From Rariglobus sp041662485 (GTDB taxonomy: Bacteria; Verrucomicrobiota; Verrucomicrobiia; Opitutales; Opitutaceae): a stretch of DNA of 64,000 bases. How positions within the stretch are numbered: the stretch's first letter is position 1; each line of letters starts with the position of its first letter. This document shows, piece by piece, positions 49,881 to 58,407 of the stretch. The notes under the pieces were generated by a model. That model saw nothing but the letters and a program-made list of their open reading frames with translations. It was not told the origin of the DNA and did no database searches. The translations under genes were made by a program, and so were the position numbers. The DNA lies in NCBI GenBank assembly GCA_041662485.1, contig JBAZSJ010000021.1, forward strand, positions 13,587 to 77,586. The letters run 5' to 3'.

Positions 49881-50777
49881 TTAGAAAATAAACCGGTCGG
49901 CGACCAAGGCGCCCAGTTGCAGAGGCAGCCAGCCGATCGTGGTGAAAAACAGGCTTCGTGCGGCCTGGTCGCGTCCGTCCGCCCGCAAAAATCGGACCGC
50001 GCGGGCGATGAACCACAGGCCGAGCAACGCCGTCACGCCGGCGTAGTAGACGCTGGCGAGTCCGAGGAAACTCGGCAGCAGGCTCACGGCGATGAGCGCG
50101 AGGGTGTTGAACAACGACCAGCGGGCGACCTGTCCGCCCTCGGTGTCGCGCACCGGCAGCATCGGAAAATGCACCGCCGAATAGTCGCGCCGGTAGGTCC
50201 ATGCCACCGCCATGAAGTGCGGGATCTGCCAGAAAAAAAGCAGGCCGAACAAAATCCATCCGAGCGCCGATACTCCGCCCGTCGCCGCCGACCAGCCGAT
50301 GAGCGGCGGAAACGCGCCCGCCACCGCGCCGATCTCGGTGGACCAGCGCGACCAGCGTTTCGCCGGCGTGTAGACCGCGAGGTAGGAGATGATCGTGAGG
50401 AGCGCGAAGATCGTGGCGAGGCCGTTGACCTTCACGAAGAGGAAACCGAGTCCGGCGGAGCACAGCAGGCAACCGAGCACGAAGGCCGAACCGGTGGCGA
50501 CCTTGCCGGAGGGCAGGGGGCGGTCCGCCGTGCGTTTCATCAGCGCGTCGGTGTCCTGCTCCATCCACTGGTTCAGCGTCGCCACGCCGCCCGCGCAGGC
50601 CGATGTGCCCAGCACGAGAAAAACAAACTCGTCGGGATACCAGCCGGGGCGCGCGGCGAGATAACCCACCAGCGTGGTGACGACGGAAAGAAAACTCAGA
50701 CGCGGCTTGGTGAGTTCAAGGTAGTCGCCGAAGCGGGCTTTGGAGGGCGTTTCGGCCATGACGGTCGCTTGAGTCAT
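49881..50777 (-). CDS. ctaB: Protohaem IX farnesyltransferase (haem O synthase)
   Basis: A 298-residue UbiA-family membrane prenyltransferase that adds a farnesyl group to haem B, giving haem O for the oxidase. Active-site motifs are the Asp-rich NQWMEQDTDALMKRTADRPLP near residue 78 and YTRDYSAVHFPMLPV-like RRDYSAVHFPMLPVRD in the second half. The ATG at 50775-50777 overlaps the ctaA stop by four bases; ATG 50759 is an alternative. The longer frame upstream is a shadow of ctaA. Confidence 0.93.
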   Translation of the reverse strand: MTQATVMAETPSKARFGDYLELTKPRLSFLSVVTTLVGYLAARPGWYPDEFVFLVLGTSACAGGVATLNQWMEQDTDALMKRTADRPLPSGKVATGSAFVLGCLLCSAGLGFLFVKVNGLATIFALLTIISYLAVYTPAKRWSRWSTEIGAVAGAFPPLIGWSAATGGVSALGWILFGLLFFWQIPHFMAVAWTYRRDYSAVHFPMLPVRDTEGGQVARWSLFNTLALIAVSLLPSFLGLASVYYAGVTALLGLWFIARAVRFLRADGRDQAARSLFFTTIGWLPLQLGALVADRFIF

Positions 50778-51763
50778 GCGAGGGGCCGGCCGATGGTCTC
50801 GCGATGCGTCCACCAGGTGATGCCGAAGGTCACGGCCAGCGTGCACGCGCCGATGATGACATGCGCCGTCGTGTAGTAGGGATCGCGATAGGTCCAGATC
50901 ACGGACGCGCCCAGGGCGACTTGAAGGAAGAGCAGGCCGACCATCACGCCCGCCGCCTCTTTGAGTCCGGCCGACGCGGCGCGTTCGCGCCAGATGCGGA
51001 CGGCGAACCAGAGCAGCGCGATCATCAGCACGAGCGCCATCACGCGATGGGTGAAATGGATCGCCACGCGGAAGTCCCAGGCGGCCGGCAGCCATGCGCC
51101 GTCAGAGGTGCTTTCGGGAAACACCGGAATCGCCAGGCCCGCGAAGCTGTGGCGCATGATCGCGGCGACGGCGAGTTGCGCGAGAATGAGCGCGCAGCAG
51201 ACGACGCCGATCTTGCGCAGGCGGGCGGAGGCCTCGGCGGCGGCGCCTTGGGCGGGGCTCAGCCAGGCGCGCGACAGGCTCAGCGCCAGGGCGAAGAGCG
51301 TGCAGACGTAAATTTGCGCGAGACATGCGTGCAGCATCGCGAAGAGACGGCCCACGCTGGTGTCGATGGTTTCGACGTGGTGGTGCTCAAGAAGCACTCG
51401 CAGTCCGCCGACGATGGCCTGGGCGATGACGAGCGCGACGGCGAAACCGGCGAGCTTGCGCAACCAGGCGCGTTCCTCGGTCCGCCAGATCCAGACGGCG
51501 AGCGCGATGGTGATGAGGCTCATCAGCTGGGCGCTCAGGCGGTGCGAGTGTTCGGCGAACTCGGCGGCGTTGCTCAGCCAGCCGGCGGGGTTGATCGAGC
51601 CGTTGGAGAGCGGCCAGTCCTTGAAGACCATGCCTGCGCCGATGCTCGTCGTGAACGCCCCGAGCATCACGAGGACGAACACCCAGAACCCGCCGATGGC
51701 GGCGAACCAGGCGAGCGCGGGCTTGTAGGCGTTGGTGCGTGAGGCAGGCGTGAAAAGGCTCAT
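50774..51763 (-). CDS. ctaA: Haem A synthase (COX15/CtaA)
   Basis: A 329-residue membrane protein with about eight helices that oxidises haem O to haem A. Conserved haem-ligand histidines appear in EFAEHSHRLSAQL, LLEHHHVETIDTSVGRLFAMLHACLAQ, IHFTHRVMALVL and YTTAHVIIGACTLA. The N-terminal half contains WPLSNGSINPAGWL. It is transcribed with ctaB and DUF420, supplying haem A to the oxidase encoded at 33-37 kb. It diverges from the Sco gene with an 88-base gap. Confidence 0.93.
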   Translation of the reverse strand: MSLFTPASRTNAYKPALAWFAAIGGFWVFVLVMLGAFTTSIGAGMVFKDWPLSNGSINPAGWLSNAAEFAEHSHRLSAQLMSLITIALAVWIWRTEERAWLRKLAGFAVALVIAQAIVGGLRVLLEHHHVETIDTSVGRLFAMLHACLAQIYVCTLFALALSLSRAWLSPAQGAAAEASARLRKIGVVCCALILAQLAVAAIMRHSFAGLAIPVFPESTSDGAWLPAAWDFRVAIHFTHRVMALVLMIALLWFAVRIWRERAASAGLKEAAGVMVGLLFLQVALGASVIWTYRDPYYTTAHVIIGACTLAVTFGITWWTHRETIGRPLA

Positions 51764-51809
51764 GGGCGGTCGTTGGGACGCAAAGAAGGGACGACCCTAC
51801 GCCCCGCAA

Positions 51810-51851
51810 TCCCTTTGACAATTTTTTCCTTGGGGGAATCCGTAAAGGGCC
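51810..51851 (+). promoter_or_regulatory. Possible promoter for the Sco gene
   Basis: A perfect TTGACA lies at 51815-51820 in the divergent ctaA/Sco gap, followed by a T-rich stretch. No good TATAAT-like box is seen at the right spacing (51838-51843), so only the -35-like element is convincing. Confidence 0.3.
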
Positions 51852-52763
51852 ATGGTTTTACCCAAGCTCCGTCTGCCACTCCTCGTCGGTGCCTGCGCGT
51901 TGGTCGCGCTGATGCCCGCGTGCAAACCGGTGGAAACACCCGCCGCCGCGCCCGCCGAGTCCGGCGAAAAACATTATCCGCTCACCGGTCAGGTCATAAA
52001 GGTCGATGCCGCCACGAAATCTCTGCTCGTGCATCACGACAAAATTCCCGGCCTGATGCCCGCGATGACCATGGAATTCACCGTCTCCGACGGCGATCTG
52101 GCCAACGCCAAGGAAGGCCAGCGCATCCGCGCCGATCTCGTGATGGACGCCCAGGACAACGCCCGCCTCGAAAAAATCTGGCCCGTCGATCCGGTCGCCG
52201 AGTCCGCCGTGAAAGCCGCCGCCGGGGCGTTGCGCCAGGACACGGCGATCCGTGGAAAGAGCGCCTACCGCGAGGTGGGCGAAAACCTGCCTGACTTCGC
52301 GCTCTACGATCAGGAGGGCAAGGTCGTCACGGCGGCGCGTTTTCGCGGGAAACAAGTGATGTTGAATTTTATTTTCTCGCGCTGCCCGGTCGCCACGATG
52401 TGCCCGACCGCCACGGCCAACATGACGACCACCCAGCGCAAGGCGCGCGAGGCGGGCATTACGAACATCGAGTTCGTCTCCATCACGCTCGATCCCGACT
52501 TTGACACGCCCGGCGTGCTGAAGGAATACGCCCGCATCCGCAGCATCGACACCGCCAACTTCTCCTTTCTCACCGGACCCGAGGGCGCCATCAAAGACCT
52601 GCTCACCCAGTTCGGCATCATTGCGGAACTCGACGGCATCATCCTTAAGCATACCCTCGCCACGCTGCTGATCAACGAACAGGGCAAGATCATCTGGAGA
52701 ACGGACGGCAGCCAATGGTCGCCGGACGACTTCGTGAAAAAGATGCACAAGGCCGAAAAGTGA
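51852..52763 (+). CDS. Sco1/SenC-like copper chaperone with N-terminal CusF-like domain
   Basis: A 303-residue lipoprotein-like protein: signal peptide with lipobox LMPAC (Cys near 25). Residues ~40-105 look like a copper-binding CusF/PCu-type beta barrel (HHDKIPGLMPAMTMEFTV, Met-rich). The thioredoxin-fold Sco domain follows (ENLPDFALYDQEGKVVTAARF), with the metal site SRCPVATMCP and the later His in ILKHTLATLLI. The two cysteines are five residues apart, not the usual three. It delivers copper to the CuA site of subunit II. The next gene overlaps its stop. Confidence 0.92.
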   Translation: MVLPKLRLPLLVGACALVALMPACKPVETPAAAPAESGEKHYPLTGQVIKVDAATKSLLVHHDKIPGLMPAMTMEFTVSDGDLANAKEGQRIRADLVMDAQDNARLEKIWPVDPVAESAVKAAAGALRQDTAIRGKSAYREVGENLPDFALYDQEGKVVTAARFRGKQVMLNFIFSRCPVATMCPTATANMTTTQRKAREAGITNIEFVSITLDPDFDTPGVLKEYARIRSIDTANFSFLTGPEGAIKDLLTQFGIIAELDGIILKHTLATLLINEQGKIIWRTDGSQWSPDDFVKKMHKAEK

Positions 52764-53686
52764 GCAGTCGTGCCGACACCGCATCCGCCGGCAACGCCGT
52801 CCGCTGGCGGCAGGTTCTCCTGATCACGGCCGGGGCGGTGGCGCTTTATTTTGTGATGCGGGCGCTGCCCACCGGCACGAACCTGCACAACTCCGATTTC
52901 AACGTGCCTGGGCAGGGGCAGCTCGAGTATTGCGATCCGTCGGCCCCGCAGTTCATCCCCGTCACGACGGCGCGTTCGCCGGTTGCGATGACGCTGGTCG
53001 GCGATTCGCTCGCCGCGACCGGCCGCGAGACGCGCTACGTGCTCACGTTAAAAACGTGGAACGGACAGGACATCGGCCCGGCCGATCTGCTCGTCTCGCA
53101 GACGCGCAAAATACACCTCCTCGTCGCCGATCCGTCGTTGCAGGATTATCAGCACATCCACCCCGAACCCGGCGAAAAAAACGGCCAGTGGACTTTTGCG
53201 CTCACGCCGCGGCTGGGCGGACATTACCGCGTCTACGCCGACTTCACGCCGGTGGTGACGGCGCGCAGCCTCTACTCGGCGACCGATCTTCAGGTGGCGG
53301 GGGAAACGTCCACGACGACGCCTCCGTTGGCGTTGGGTTTTGAACAGGACGGCTATCGTTTCGAACTTTCGGCCGCGTCGCTGCCCATCCGTGCGCGGCA
53401 GCCGGCCGATCTCACGTTTACGGTCAAGCGAAGCGACGGCGGGCCGGTGCCGATGGAAACGGTGATGGGAGCCTACGCGCATCTGGTGGTTTTTGATACG
53501 GCGCTCACGGGGTTCGCCCATGTGCATCCGCAGCAGACGGATCTTTCGCGGAAGCCGGACGCGTTGAAACCGACGCTTACTTTCAAGCTGATGATTCCGA
53601 ATGCGGGGCGATTTGTGATCTGGGCGGAGGTGAATCTCGGCGGACGCCTGGCGTTCGCGCCGTTCTGGTTCGAGGTGGTGCCGTGA
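52760..53686 (+). CDS. Membrane-anchored protein coupled to Sco, function unknown
   Basis: 308 residues from the GTG at 52760, inside the Sco stop. One N-terminal helix (RQVLLITAGAVALYFVMRALP, residues ~17-37) anchors a beta-rich exported domain of Ig- or cupredoxin-like segments. His and Met recur (KIHLLVADPSLQDYQHIHPEPG; FAHVHPQQTD), which could bind copper. I recognise no named family. Coupling with Sco and the following copper P-type ATPase suggests a copper-related periplasmic role in oxidase assembly. Confidence 0.75.
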   Translation: MSSRADTASAGNAVRWRQVLLITAGAVALYFVMRALPTGTNLHNSDFNVPGQGQLEYCDPSAPQFIPVTTARSPVAMTLVGDSLAATGRETRYVLTLKTWNGQDIGPADLLVSQTRKIHLLVADPSLQDYQHIHPEPGEKNGQWTFALTPRLGGHYRVYADFTPVVTARSLYSATDLQVAGETSTTTPPLALGFEQDGYRFELSAASLPIRARQPADLTFTVKRSDGGPVPMETVMGAYAHLVVFDTALTGFAHVHPQQTDLSRKPDALKPTLTFKLMIPNAGRFVIWAEVNLGGRLAFAPFWFEVVP

Positions 53687-53766
53687 GCGCGGGGGCTGAC
53701 GCGATGAACCGCCGTTTTTTGATTCCAACGGGTTCATCACCGGGAAGTCCGTTGCCGCTGAATTGT

Positions 53767-53837
53767 GTAGGAGCGGCTTTACGCCGCGATGACGTGCTGC
53801 GCACGTCTTCGGAATCGCGGCGTAAAGCCGCTCCTAC
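53767..53837. repeat. REPIN-like element (GTAG...CTAC), GGAGCGGCTTTACGCCGC family
   Basis: Left arm GTAGGAGCGGCTTTACGCCG and right arm its reverse complement ending CTAC. A GACGTGC/GCACGTC hairpin occupies the middle. It lies between the Sco partner gene and the P-type ATPase, 29 bases before the next element. Confidence 0.8.
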
Positions 53838-53866
53838 ATTTTCCGACAGGGTCGTGTTGTCTTGGG

Positions 53867-53956
53867 GTAGGGCGGGACCGCTGGGCCCGCCGTGTTTGGG
53901 CGAAGGCATGAACGCGAACGTGAGTCCAACCGGACGGCCCGGCGGTCCGTCCCTAC
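53867..53956. repeat. REPIN-like element, GGGCGGGACCGCTGG family, copy 2
   Basis: The arms match the element at 32780-32861 (GTAGGGCGGGACCGCTGGGC and its complement ending CTAC); the spacer is different. It ends 16 bases before the P-type ATPase start, so it lies within that gene's leader. Confidence 0.8.
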
Positions 53957-53972
53957 CTCGGAATCTGACGCT

Positions 53973-55895
53973 ATGACGGCCGACTCCCCAGAGCCCGGAC
54001 TTCAGGCGGACCAGAGGTTGCTCGACCGGGCGTGGTTGCGCATCGGCGCGGGCCTCGCGGTGGCGGGGCAGTCCATGGTGTTCAGCCTCGCGATCAACGT
54101 CACCCCGGCGGCGGGCGCGGGATATTGGGTGGTTCACGGGGGACTCATCGCCTGCGCGGTGGCGGTGCTGGTTTTTCTGGGCGGCGATCTGGTGCGGTCG
54201 GCGGTCGATGCCTTGGTGGCGCGGCGAATCAGCGTGGACCTGTTGTTTCTCGTGACGCTGCTCGGCGCGTTCACGGGCTCGCTGGTGAGTTCGTTCACGC
54301 ACACCGGCTCGGTTTACTACGAAGTCGTCTCGATCTTGGTCGTCGTCCACACCGTCGGAAAAATGCTCGGGGCGCGCAGCCGGCTCGCGGCGCTGCGCGC
54401 GGTGGATCGCACGCGCCAGACGTTCGACACGTGCCGGGTGCGCCTCGACGACGGACAGATTGAAGACCGGCCGGCGAAAACGGTGTCGGCGGTTGATCGT
54501 GTGGTCGTTGCACCGGGAGGGGCGATTGCGGTCGATGGAGAGATCGTCAGCGGACGCGGTTATGTGCAGGCGATGTCTATGACCGGCGAGTGGCGTCCGG
54601 TGCCGCACGGGCCGGGGGACCGTGTGTTGGCGGGGACGTTTTCGGTGGACGGAAGTTTTGAGATTCGGGCCACACCGGGCCCGCGGCGGCTGGACGCTAT
54701 TCTGGCCGAGGTGGAGCAGGCGCGGATCGCGCCGAGCCGGTTGCAACGGCAGGCCGACCGGTTGATGGCGTGGTTTCTGCCGCTCGTCGCCGGGGTGAGC
54801 GTGGCGACGTTTTTTTTCTGGCTCACGCGTGTGCCGTGGGACCGGGCGTTGTTCAACGCGATGGCGGTGCTGCTCGTGGCGTGCCCGTGCGCGCTGGGTC
54901 TGGCGACGCCGGTGGCGGTGTGGGGAGGGCTGGCGCGTTTCGCGCGCTTCGGGCTCGTGGCGCGCACGGGAGATTTCATCGAGGTGCTGGCGCGGTGCGA
55001 CACTGCTTGTTTGGACAAGACCGGCACGCTCTCCGGGGAGAGTCTGCGTGTGCTCGAGTGGCGGTCGACGTCGGAGTGGGCCTCCGCCGACCACGAGGCA
55101 TGGCTCAAGGCGGTCGTGAACGGGCTGGAAGCCTCATCGCATCATCCAGTGGCCAAAGCGTTAAAGGAAGTTTGTCACTTATTAAGTGACAAACTGGTCT
55201 TCGGCGAAGTGAGGGAGGAGCCCGGGTTGGGAGTGGTGGGGCAGGTGAGGGATGCGGTCGGGGCGTGGGTGGAGGTGCGCGTGGGCGAGCGGGCGTTGCA
55301 TGCCGGGCTGGCGCCCGACGGCGGACGCGACGACAAGACGATCTACGTGACCGTGGACGGCGTGCTCGCGGCTGAAATCACGCTCGGTGAAACGTGGCGC
55401 GAGGGGCTGGCCGAGACTTTGGAGGAGCTGAAAGTGTTGGGCCTTTCCGTGGAGGTCCTGACGGGCGATCCGCATCCGTCGGCCGATCTTGGCGTGCCGG
55501 TGAGCGGCTGTCTCATGCCGGCGGACAAGCAGGAGCGTGTGGCCGAACTCGTGGCGGCGGGGCGCACCGTGCTTTTTGCGGGCGACGGCGTGAACGACGC
55601 GGCGGCGATGAGCGTGGCGCAGGCGTCCATCGCGATGCGCGGCGGAAGCGAGTTGGCGCGGGCGGCGGCCATGGCGGTGTTTGCGGGTGACGACCTGCGC
55701 TTCCTGCCCGAGGCGATCCGCGTGGCGCGCAAGGTCATCGCCAGCGTACGAGGCAATCTCCTGTTCGCGGCGGGCTATAACATCCTCGGGATGGCGCTGG
55801 CCGCCGCCGGCATGCTGCACCCGGTGGCGGCGGCTTTGCTGATGGTGGGATCAAGCGCCTGGGTGAGTGTGCGGGCGCTGCGGAGCGCCGGTTAG
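53973..55895 (+). CDS. Copper-type P1B ATPase lacking an N-terminal metal-binding domain
   Basis: 640 residues from the ATG at 53973. There are four helices before the actuator domain, then two with the transport motif CPC (C304-P-C306 in VACPCALGLATP), the phosphorylated Asp D348 in DKTGTLSGE, an HP dipeptide (SSHHPVAKAL), and the hinge GDGVNDAAAMS. It has none of the usual N-terminal HMA (CxxC) domains. The actuator loop reads TGEWRPV, where TGES/TGEP is usual. It ends in TAG. With Sco and the oxidase genes nearby, a role in copper delivery to the oxidase (as CtpA/CcoI) is more likely than detoxification, but that is inference. Confidence 0.92.
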   Translation: MTADSPEPGLQADQRLLDRAWLRIGAGLAVAGQSMVFSLAINVTPAAGAGYWVVHGGLIACAVAVLVFLGGDLVRSAVDALVARRISVDLLFLVTLLGAFTGSLVSSFTHTGSVYYEVVSILVVVHTVGKMLGARSRLAALRAVDRTRQTFDTCRVRLDDGQIEDRPAKTVSAVDRVVVAPGGAIAVDGEIVSGRGYVQAMSMTGEWRPVPHGPGDRVLAGTFSVDGSFEIRATPGPRRLDAILAEVEQARIAPSRLQRQADRLMAWFLPLVAGVSVATFFFWLTRVPWDRALFNAMAVLLVACPCALGLATPVAVWGGLARFARFGLVARTGDFIEVLARCDTACLDKTGTLSGESLRVLEWRSTSEWASADHEAWLKAVVNGLEASSHHPVAKALKEVCHLLSDKLVFGEVREEPGLGVVGQVRDAVGAWVEVRVGERALHAGLAPDGGRDDKTIYVTVDGVLAAEITLGETWREGLAETLEELKVLGLSVEVLTGDPHPSADLGVPVSGCLMPADKQERVAELVAAGRTVLFAGDGVNDAAAMSVAQASIAMRGGSELARAAAMAVFAGDDLRFLPEAIRVARKVIASVRGNLLFAAGYNILGMALAAAGMLHPVAAALLMVGSSAWVSVRALRSAG

Positions 55896-55903
55896 GCTAT
55901 TAT

Positions 55904-55977
55904 GGAGGCCCGACGACCTCGTCGGGCTTGCGAGGACAGCGTTGCTCAAACCGACCCGACGGGGTCGTCGGGTCTCC
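55904..55977. repeat. REPIN-like element (GGAG...CTCC), CCCGACGA family
   Basis: GGAG is followed by a CCCGAC/GTCGGG hairpin; after a spacer comes a GACCCGAC/GTCGGGTC hairpin and CTCC. It lies just after the P-type ATPase stop. Confidence 0.7.
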
Positions 55978-56099
55978 AGAGGCGAGACGTGGCAGGCACG
56001 CACTGGAGTGGTTTCAGGGTTCGCCAGCGCTGAAAGTGTTTGCAGATATTCGCTTTTCTCCGGGGTGGTTATGAATGATTGATTACGACTTCCCCCACC

Positions 56100-57080
56100 A
56101 TGACCAAAATTCTCCTCACGACCACGTCGTTCCAAGATACACCCGGCGAGCATCATAAGCTTCTTGCCGATACCGGTTGGGAAATCATCACCGCTCGCGG
56201 TCCTCTTAATGAGGCTGATACCCTTGCTCTCGTCGGCGATGTCGATGGCTACATCTGTGGAGACGATCTTATCACCCGCAAAGTCCTCGAAAAGGCCCTC
56301 CCCAAGCTCAAGGTCATCTCCAAATACGGCATCGGCGTGGACAAGATCGACGTGAAGGCCTGCACCGAGTTTGGCCTGCCCCTCCTCTTCACGCCAGGCG
56401 TGAACCACACCACCGTCGCCGAGCACACCTTCCTGCTCCTGCTCGCCCTTGAGAAAAATCTCCTTTTCCACACCGACTCCACCCGCGCCTGCGGTTGGAA
56501 GCGCAAGACCGGCCACGAGCTTCTTGAAAAAACCATCGGCATCGTCGGCCTCGGCCGCATCGGCAAGGAGGTCGCCATCCGCGCCCGCGCCTTTGGCATG
56601 AACGTCGTGGCGTTTGACGTTTACTGGGACGAGAAATTCGCCGCCTCGCACAACGTGAAGCGCGCCGCCAACCTCGACGAGGTTTATGCCGTCGCCGACT
56701 ACCTCTCGCTTCACACCAATCTCACGCCCGAGACGCGCGACATGATCAGCGCGAAGTCCTTTCCGAAGATGAAAAAGGGCGTGCTCATCCTCAACTGCGC
56801 CCGCGGAGAAATCGTCCACACGGCTGACATGATCGCGGCGCTCAAGTCAGGTCAGGTCGGCGGCTACGGCACCGACGTGCTCGACGAAGAGCCGCCCCGC
56901 GCCGATCACCCGCTTCTCAAGTTGCCCAACGTCGTCTGCACTCCGCACGTCGGCTCGCGCACGTATGAGAGCGTTGTCCGTCAGGCCACCGCCGCCGTGA
57001 AAAACCTCATTCTGGCGATGCACGGTGAGAAGCCTCTCGCCCAGATCAATCCCGAGGTGCCGGTCAAAAAGGTCGTCTGA
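56100..57080 (+). CDS. D-isomer-specific 2-hydroxyacid dehydrogenase
   Basis: 326 residues from the ATG at 56100; the frame extends to a TTG at 56079, which is less likely. It has the NAD-binding loop GIVGLGRIGKEVA near residue 145, the catalytic Arg in NCARGEIVHT, the Glu in DVLDEEPP and the His in VVCTPHVGSRTYE, the complete D-2-hydroxyacid dehydrogenase triad. The closest type is phosphoglycerate-dehydrogenase-like but without an ACT domain. The Ldh2-type gene follows by 51 bases. The substrate is not visible; (S)-sulfolactate is one speculative option because the pair resembles SlcC/ComC. Confidence 0.88.
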   Translation: MTKILLTTTSFQDTPGEHHKLLADTGWEIITARGPLNEADTLALVGDVDGYICGDDLITRKVLEKALPKLKVISKYGIGVDKIDVKACTEFGLPLLFTPGVNHTTVAEHTFLLLLALEKNLLFHTDSTRACGWKRKTGHELLEKTIGIVGLGRIGKEVAIRARAFGMNVVAFDVYWDEKFAASHNVKRAANLDEVYAVADYLSLHTNLTPETRDMISAKSFPKMKKGVLILNCARGEIVHTADMIAALKSGQVGGYGTDVLDEEPPRADHPLLKLPNVVCTPHVGSRTYESVVRQATAAVKNLILAMHGEKPLAQINPEVPVKKVV

Positions 57081-57131
57081 CCTCCTTTTCCGGCGCCACC
57101 GGCCACGTTCCCAACCCTTCCTTTTACTCCC

Positions 57132-58232
57132 ATGCCCGAACTCTTCCACGTCGTCCCCGAAGCCCAGCATAACGCGCTCATCGCCGCCGCCTATCAGCAC
57201 CGCGGTTTTCACGCCGACGAATCCGCCGAAGGCGCCCGTTTCTGCGCCGAGGCCTCCCGCCACGGCATCCGCACGCACAACGGCATCAAGGCCCTCCACC
57301 TCGACCACCTCTTCGGCTCCGGCTCGAAGGGCTGCGTGCCCGGCGCGCAGATCGAGGAAATCCCTTCTCGCTTTCCAGCCGTCAAAATCTGGAACGCCAA
57401 CAAAAAGCTCGGCCAGGCCACCGCCTACCGCGCCATGGACGAAGCCATCCGTCTCGCCGACAAATACGGCGTCGGCACCGTTTCCGTGGACAACGCCTTC
57501 CACTACCTCTGGGGTGGCGGTTACGTGATGGACGCCGCCAAGCGCGGCTACATCGCCTACACCAACTGCACCGCCGCGCTCGCGGAGGTCGTTCCCTTTG
57601 GCGGCAAATTTCCGACCCTCGGCACCAACCCGCATTCGTGGGGCTTCCCGACCACCGACGCCGTCGGCTACCCCATCGTGATCGACTGGGCCACGTCCGT
57701 CGTCGCCATGGGCCGCGTCCAGCAGCTCAAGCGCGAAGGCAAACCACTGCCCCCGCTTGCCGCCGTGGACAAGGACGGCAACCCCACGACCGATCCGAAT
57801 CTTGCCACCTCGCTCCTGCCGTTCGGCGCGCACAAAGGCTACGGTCTCTCGCTCATCAACGAGATCGTGGGCGGCTTTATCGGCGGCTCGCTGCCGACCA
57901 TCCGCAACCGCTGGAACCAAGTAGCGACGGGCGACAAGGGCACCTGCTGCTTCTTCTTCCAGGTCATCCATCCCGACGCCATGAGCGGCGGCGCCTTCGC
58001 GAAGGGCCGCAATCAGGCGCAAAACGTGAAGGCCGTCATTGATGACGTCCTTGGACACGGCAACGAAAAGTCCATGCTCCCCGGCCAGCTCGAAGCGGGT
58101 TGGGCAAAGCACACGGCGAACGCCGGAGGACTCCTCTTCTCGAAAGCCGAGATCGACGCCTTCAACGAACTCGCCGCCGAAGCCGGCCAGCCGCTGTGGA
58201 AGATCGAGTCCTTCAAGACCGTCACTATTTGA
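57132..58232 (+). CDS. Ldh2-family NAD(P)H-dependent dehydrogenase (malate/sulfolactate/ureidoglycolate type)
   Basis: A 366-residue cytoplasmic enzyme of the Ldh_2/MDG fold, which is unrelated to ordinary lactate dehydrogenases. Family motifs are HGIRTHNGI near residue 40 (with the conserved His), VSVDNAFHYLWGGGYVMDAA, FGTNPHS-like LGTNPHSWGFPT, and PFGAHKGYGLSLINEIVGG. Such enzymes reduce various 2-oxoacids. Cofactor and substrate cannot be told from sequence alone. It probably forms an operon with the preceding 2-hydroxyacid dehydrogenase; two enzymes of opposite stereospecificity could interconvert a hydroxyacid through its oxoacid. Confidence 0.88.
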   Translation: MPELFHVVPEAQHNALIAAAYQHRGFHADESAEGARFCAEASRHGIRTHNGIKALHLDHLFGSGSKGCVPGAQIEEIPSRFPAVKIWNANKKLGQATAYRAMDEAIRLADKYGVGTVSVDNAFHYLWGGGYVMDAAKRGYIAYTNCTAALAEVVPFGGKFPTLGTNPHSWGFPTTDAVGYPIVIDWATSVVAMGRVQQLKREGKPLPPLAAVDKDGNPTTDPNLATSLLPFGAHKGYGLSLINEIVGGFIGGSLPTIRNRWNQVATGDKGTCCFFFQVIHPDAMSGGAFAKGRNQAQNVKAVIDDVLGHGNEKSMLPGQLEAGWAKHTANAGGLLFSKAEIDAFNELAAEAGQPLWKIESFKTVTI

Positions 58233-58244
58233 GCGGTCACGAGG

Positions 58245-58374
58245 GTAGGGCGGGACCGCTGGGCCCGCCGTGCTTGGTTGTTCAGCGTGGGAGCGAGCTT
58301 GCTCGCGAGGGTCGAACATCGCGAGCAAGCTCGCTCCCACATCGGAAACGGACGGCCCAGCGGTCCGTCCCTAC
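58245..58374. repeat. REPIN-like element, GGGCGGGACCGCTGG family, copy 3, with a nested element
   Basis: The outer arms are those of 32780-32861. The spacer is longer and contains a complete second element at 58287-58340. It lies between two convergent genes. Confidence 0.8.
58287..58340. repeat. Nested REPIN-like element (GTGG...CCAC), GAGCGAGCTTGCTCGC family
   Basis: Left arm GTGGGAGCGAGCTTGCTCGC, right arm its perfect reverse complement ending CCAC, with a spacer of about 14 bases. It lies wholly inside the larger element at 58245-58374. Confidence 0.8.
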
Positions 58375-58407
58375 CTTTTAAGACGCCCTGACGGTCTTTA
58401 TGGCGGC

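Noticed and set aside
53892..53972. Upstream extension of the P-type ATPase frame
   Set aside because: It runs through a palindromic element and is Arg/Ser-rich nonsense; the ATG at 53973 fits the protein.
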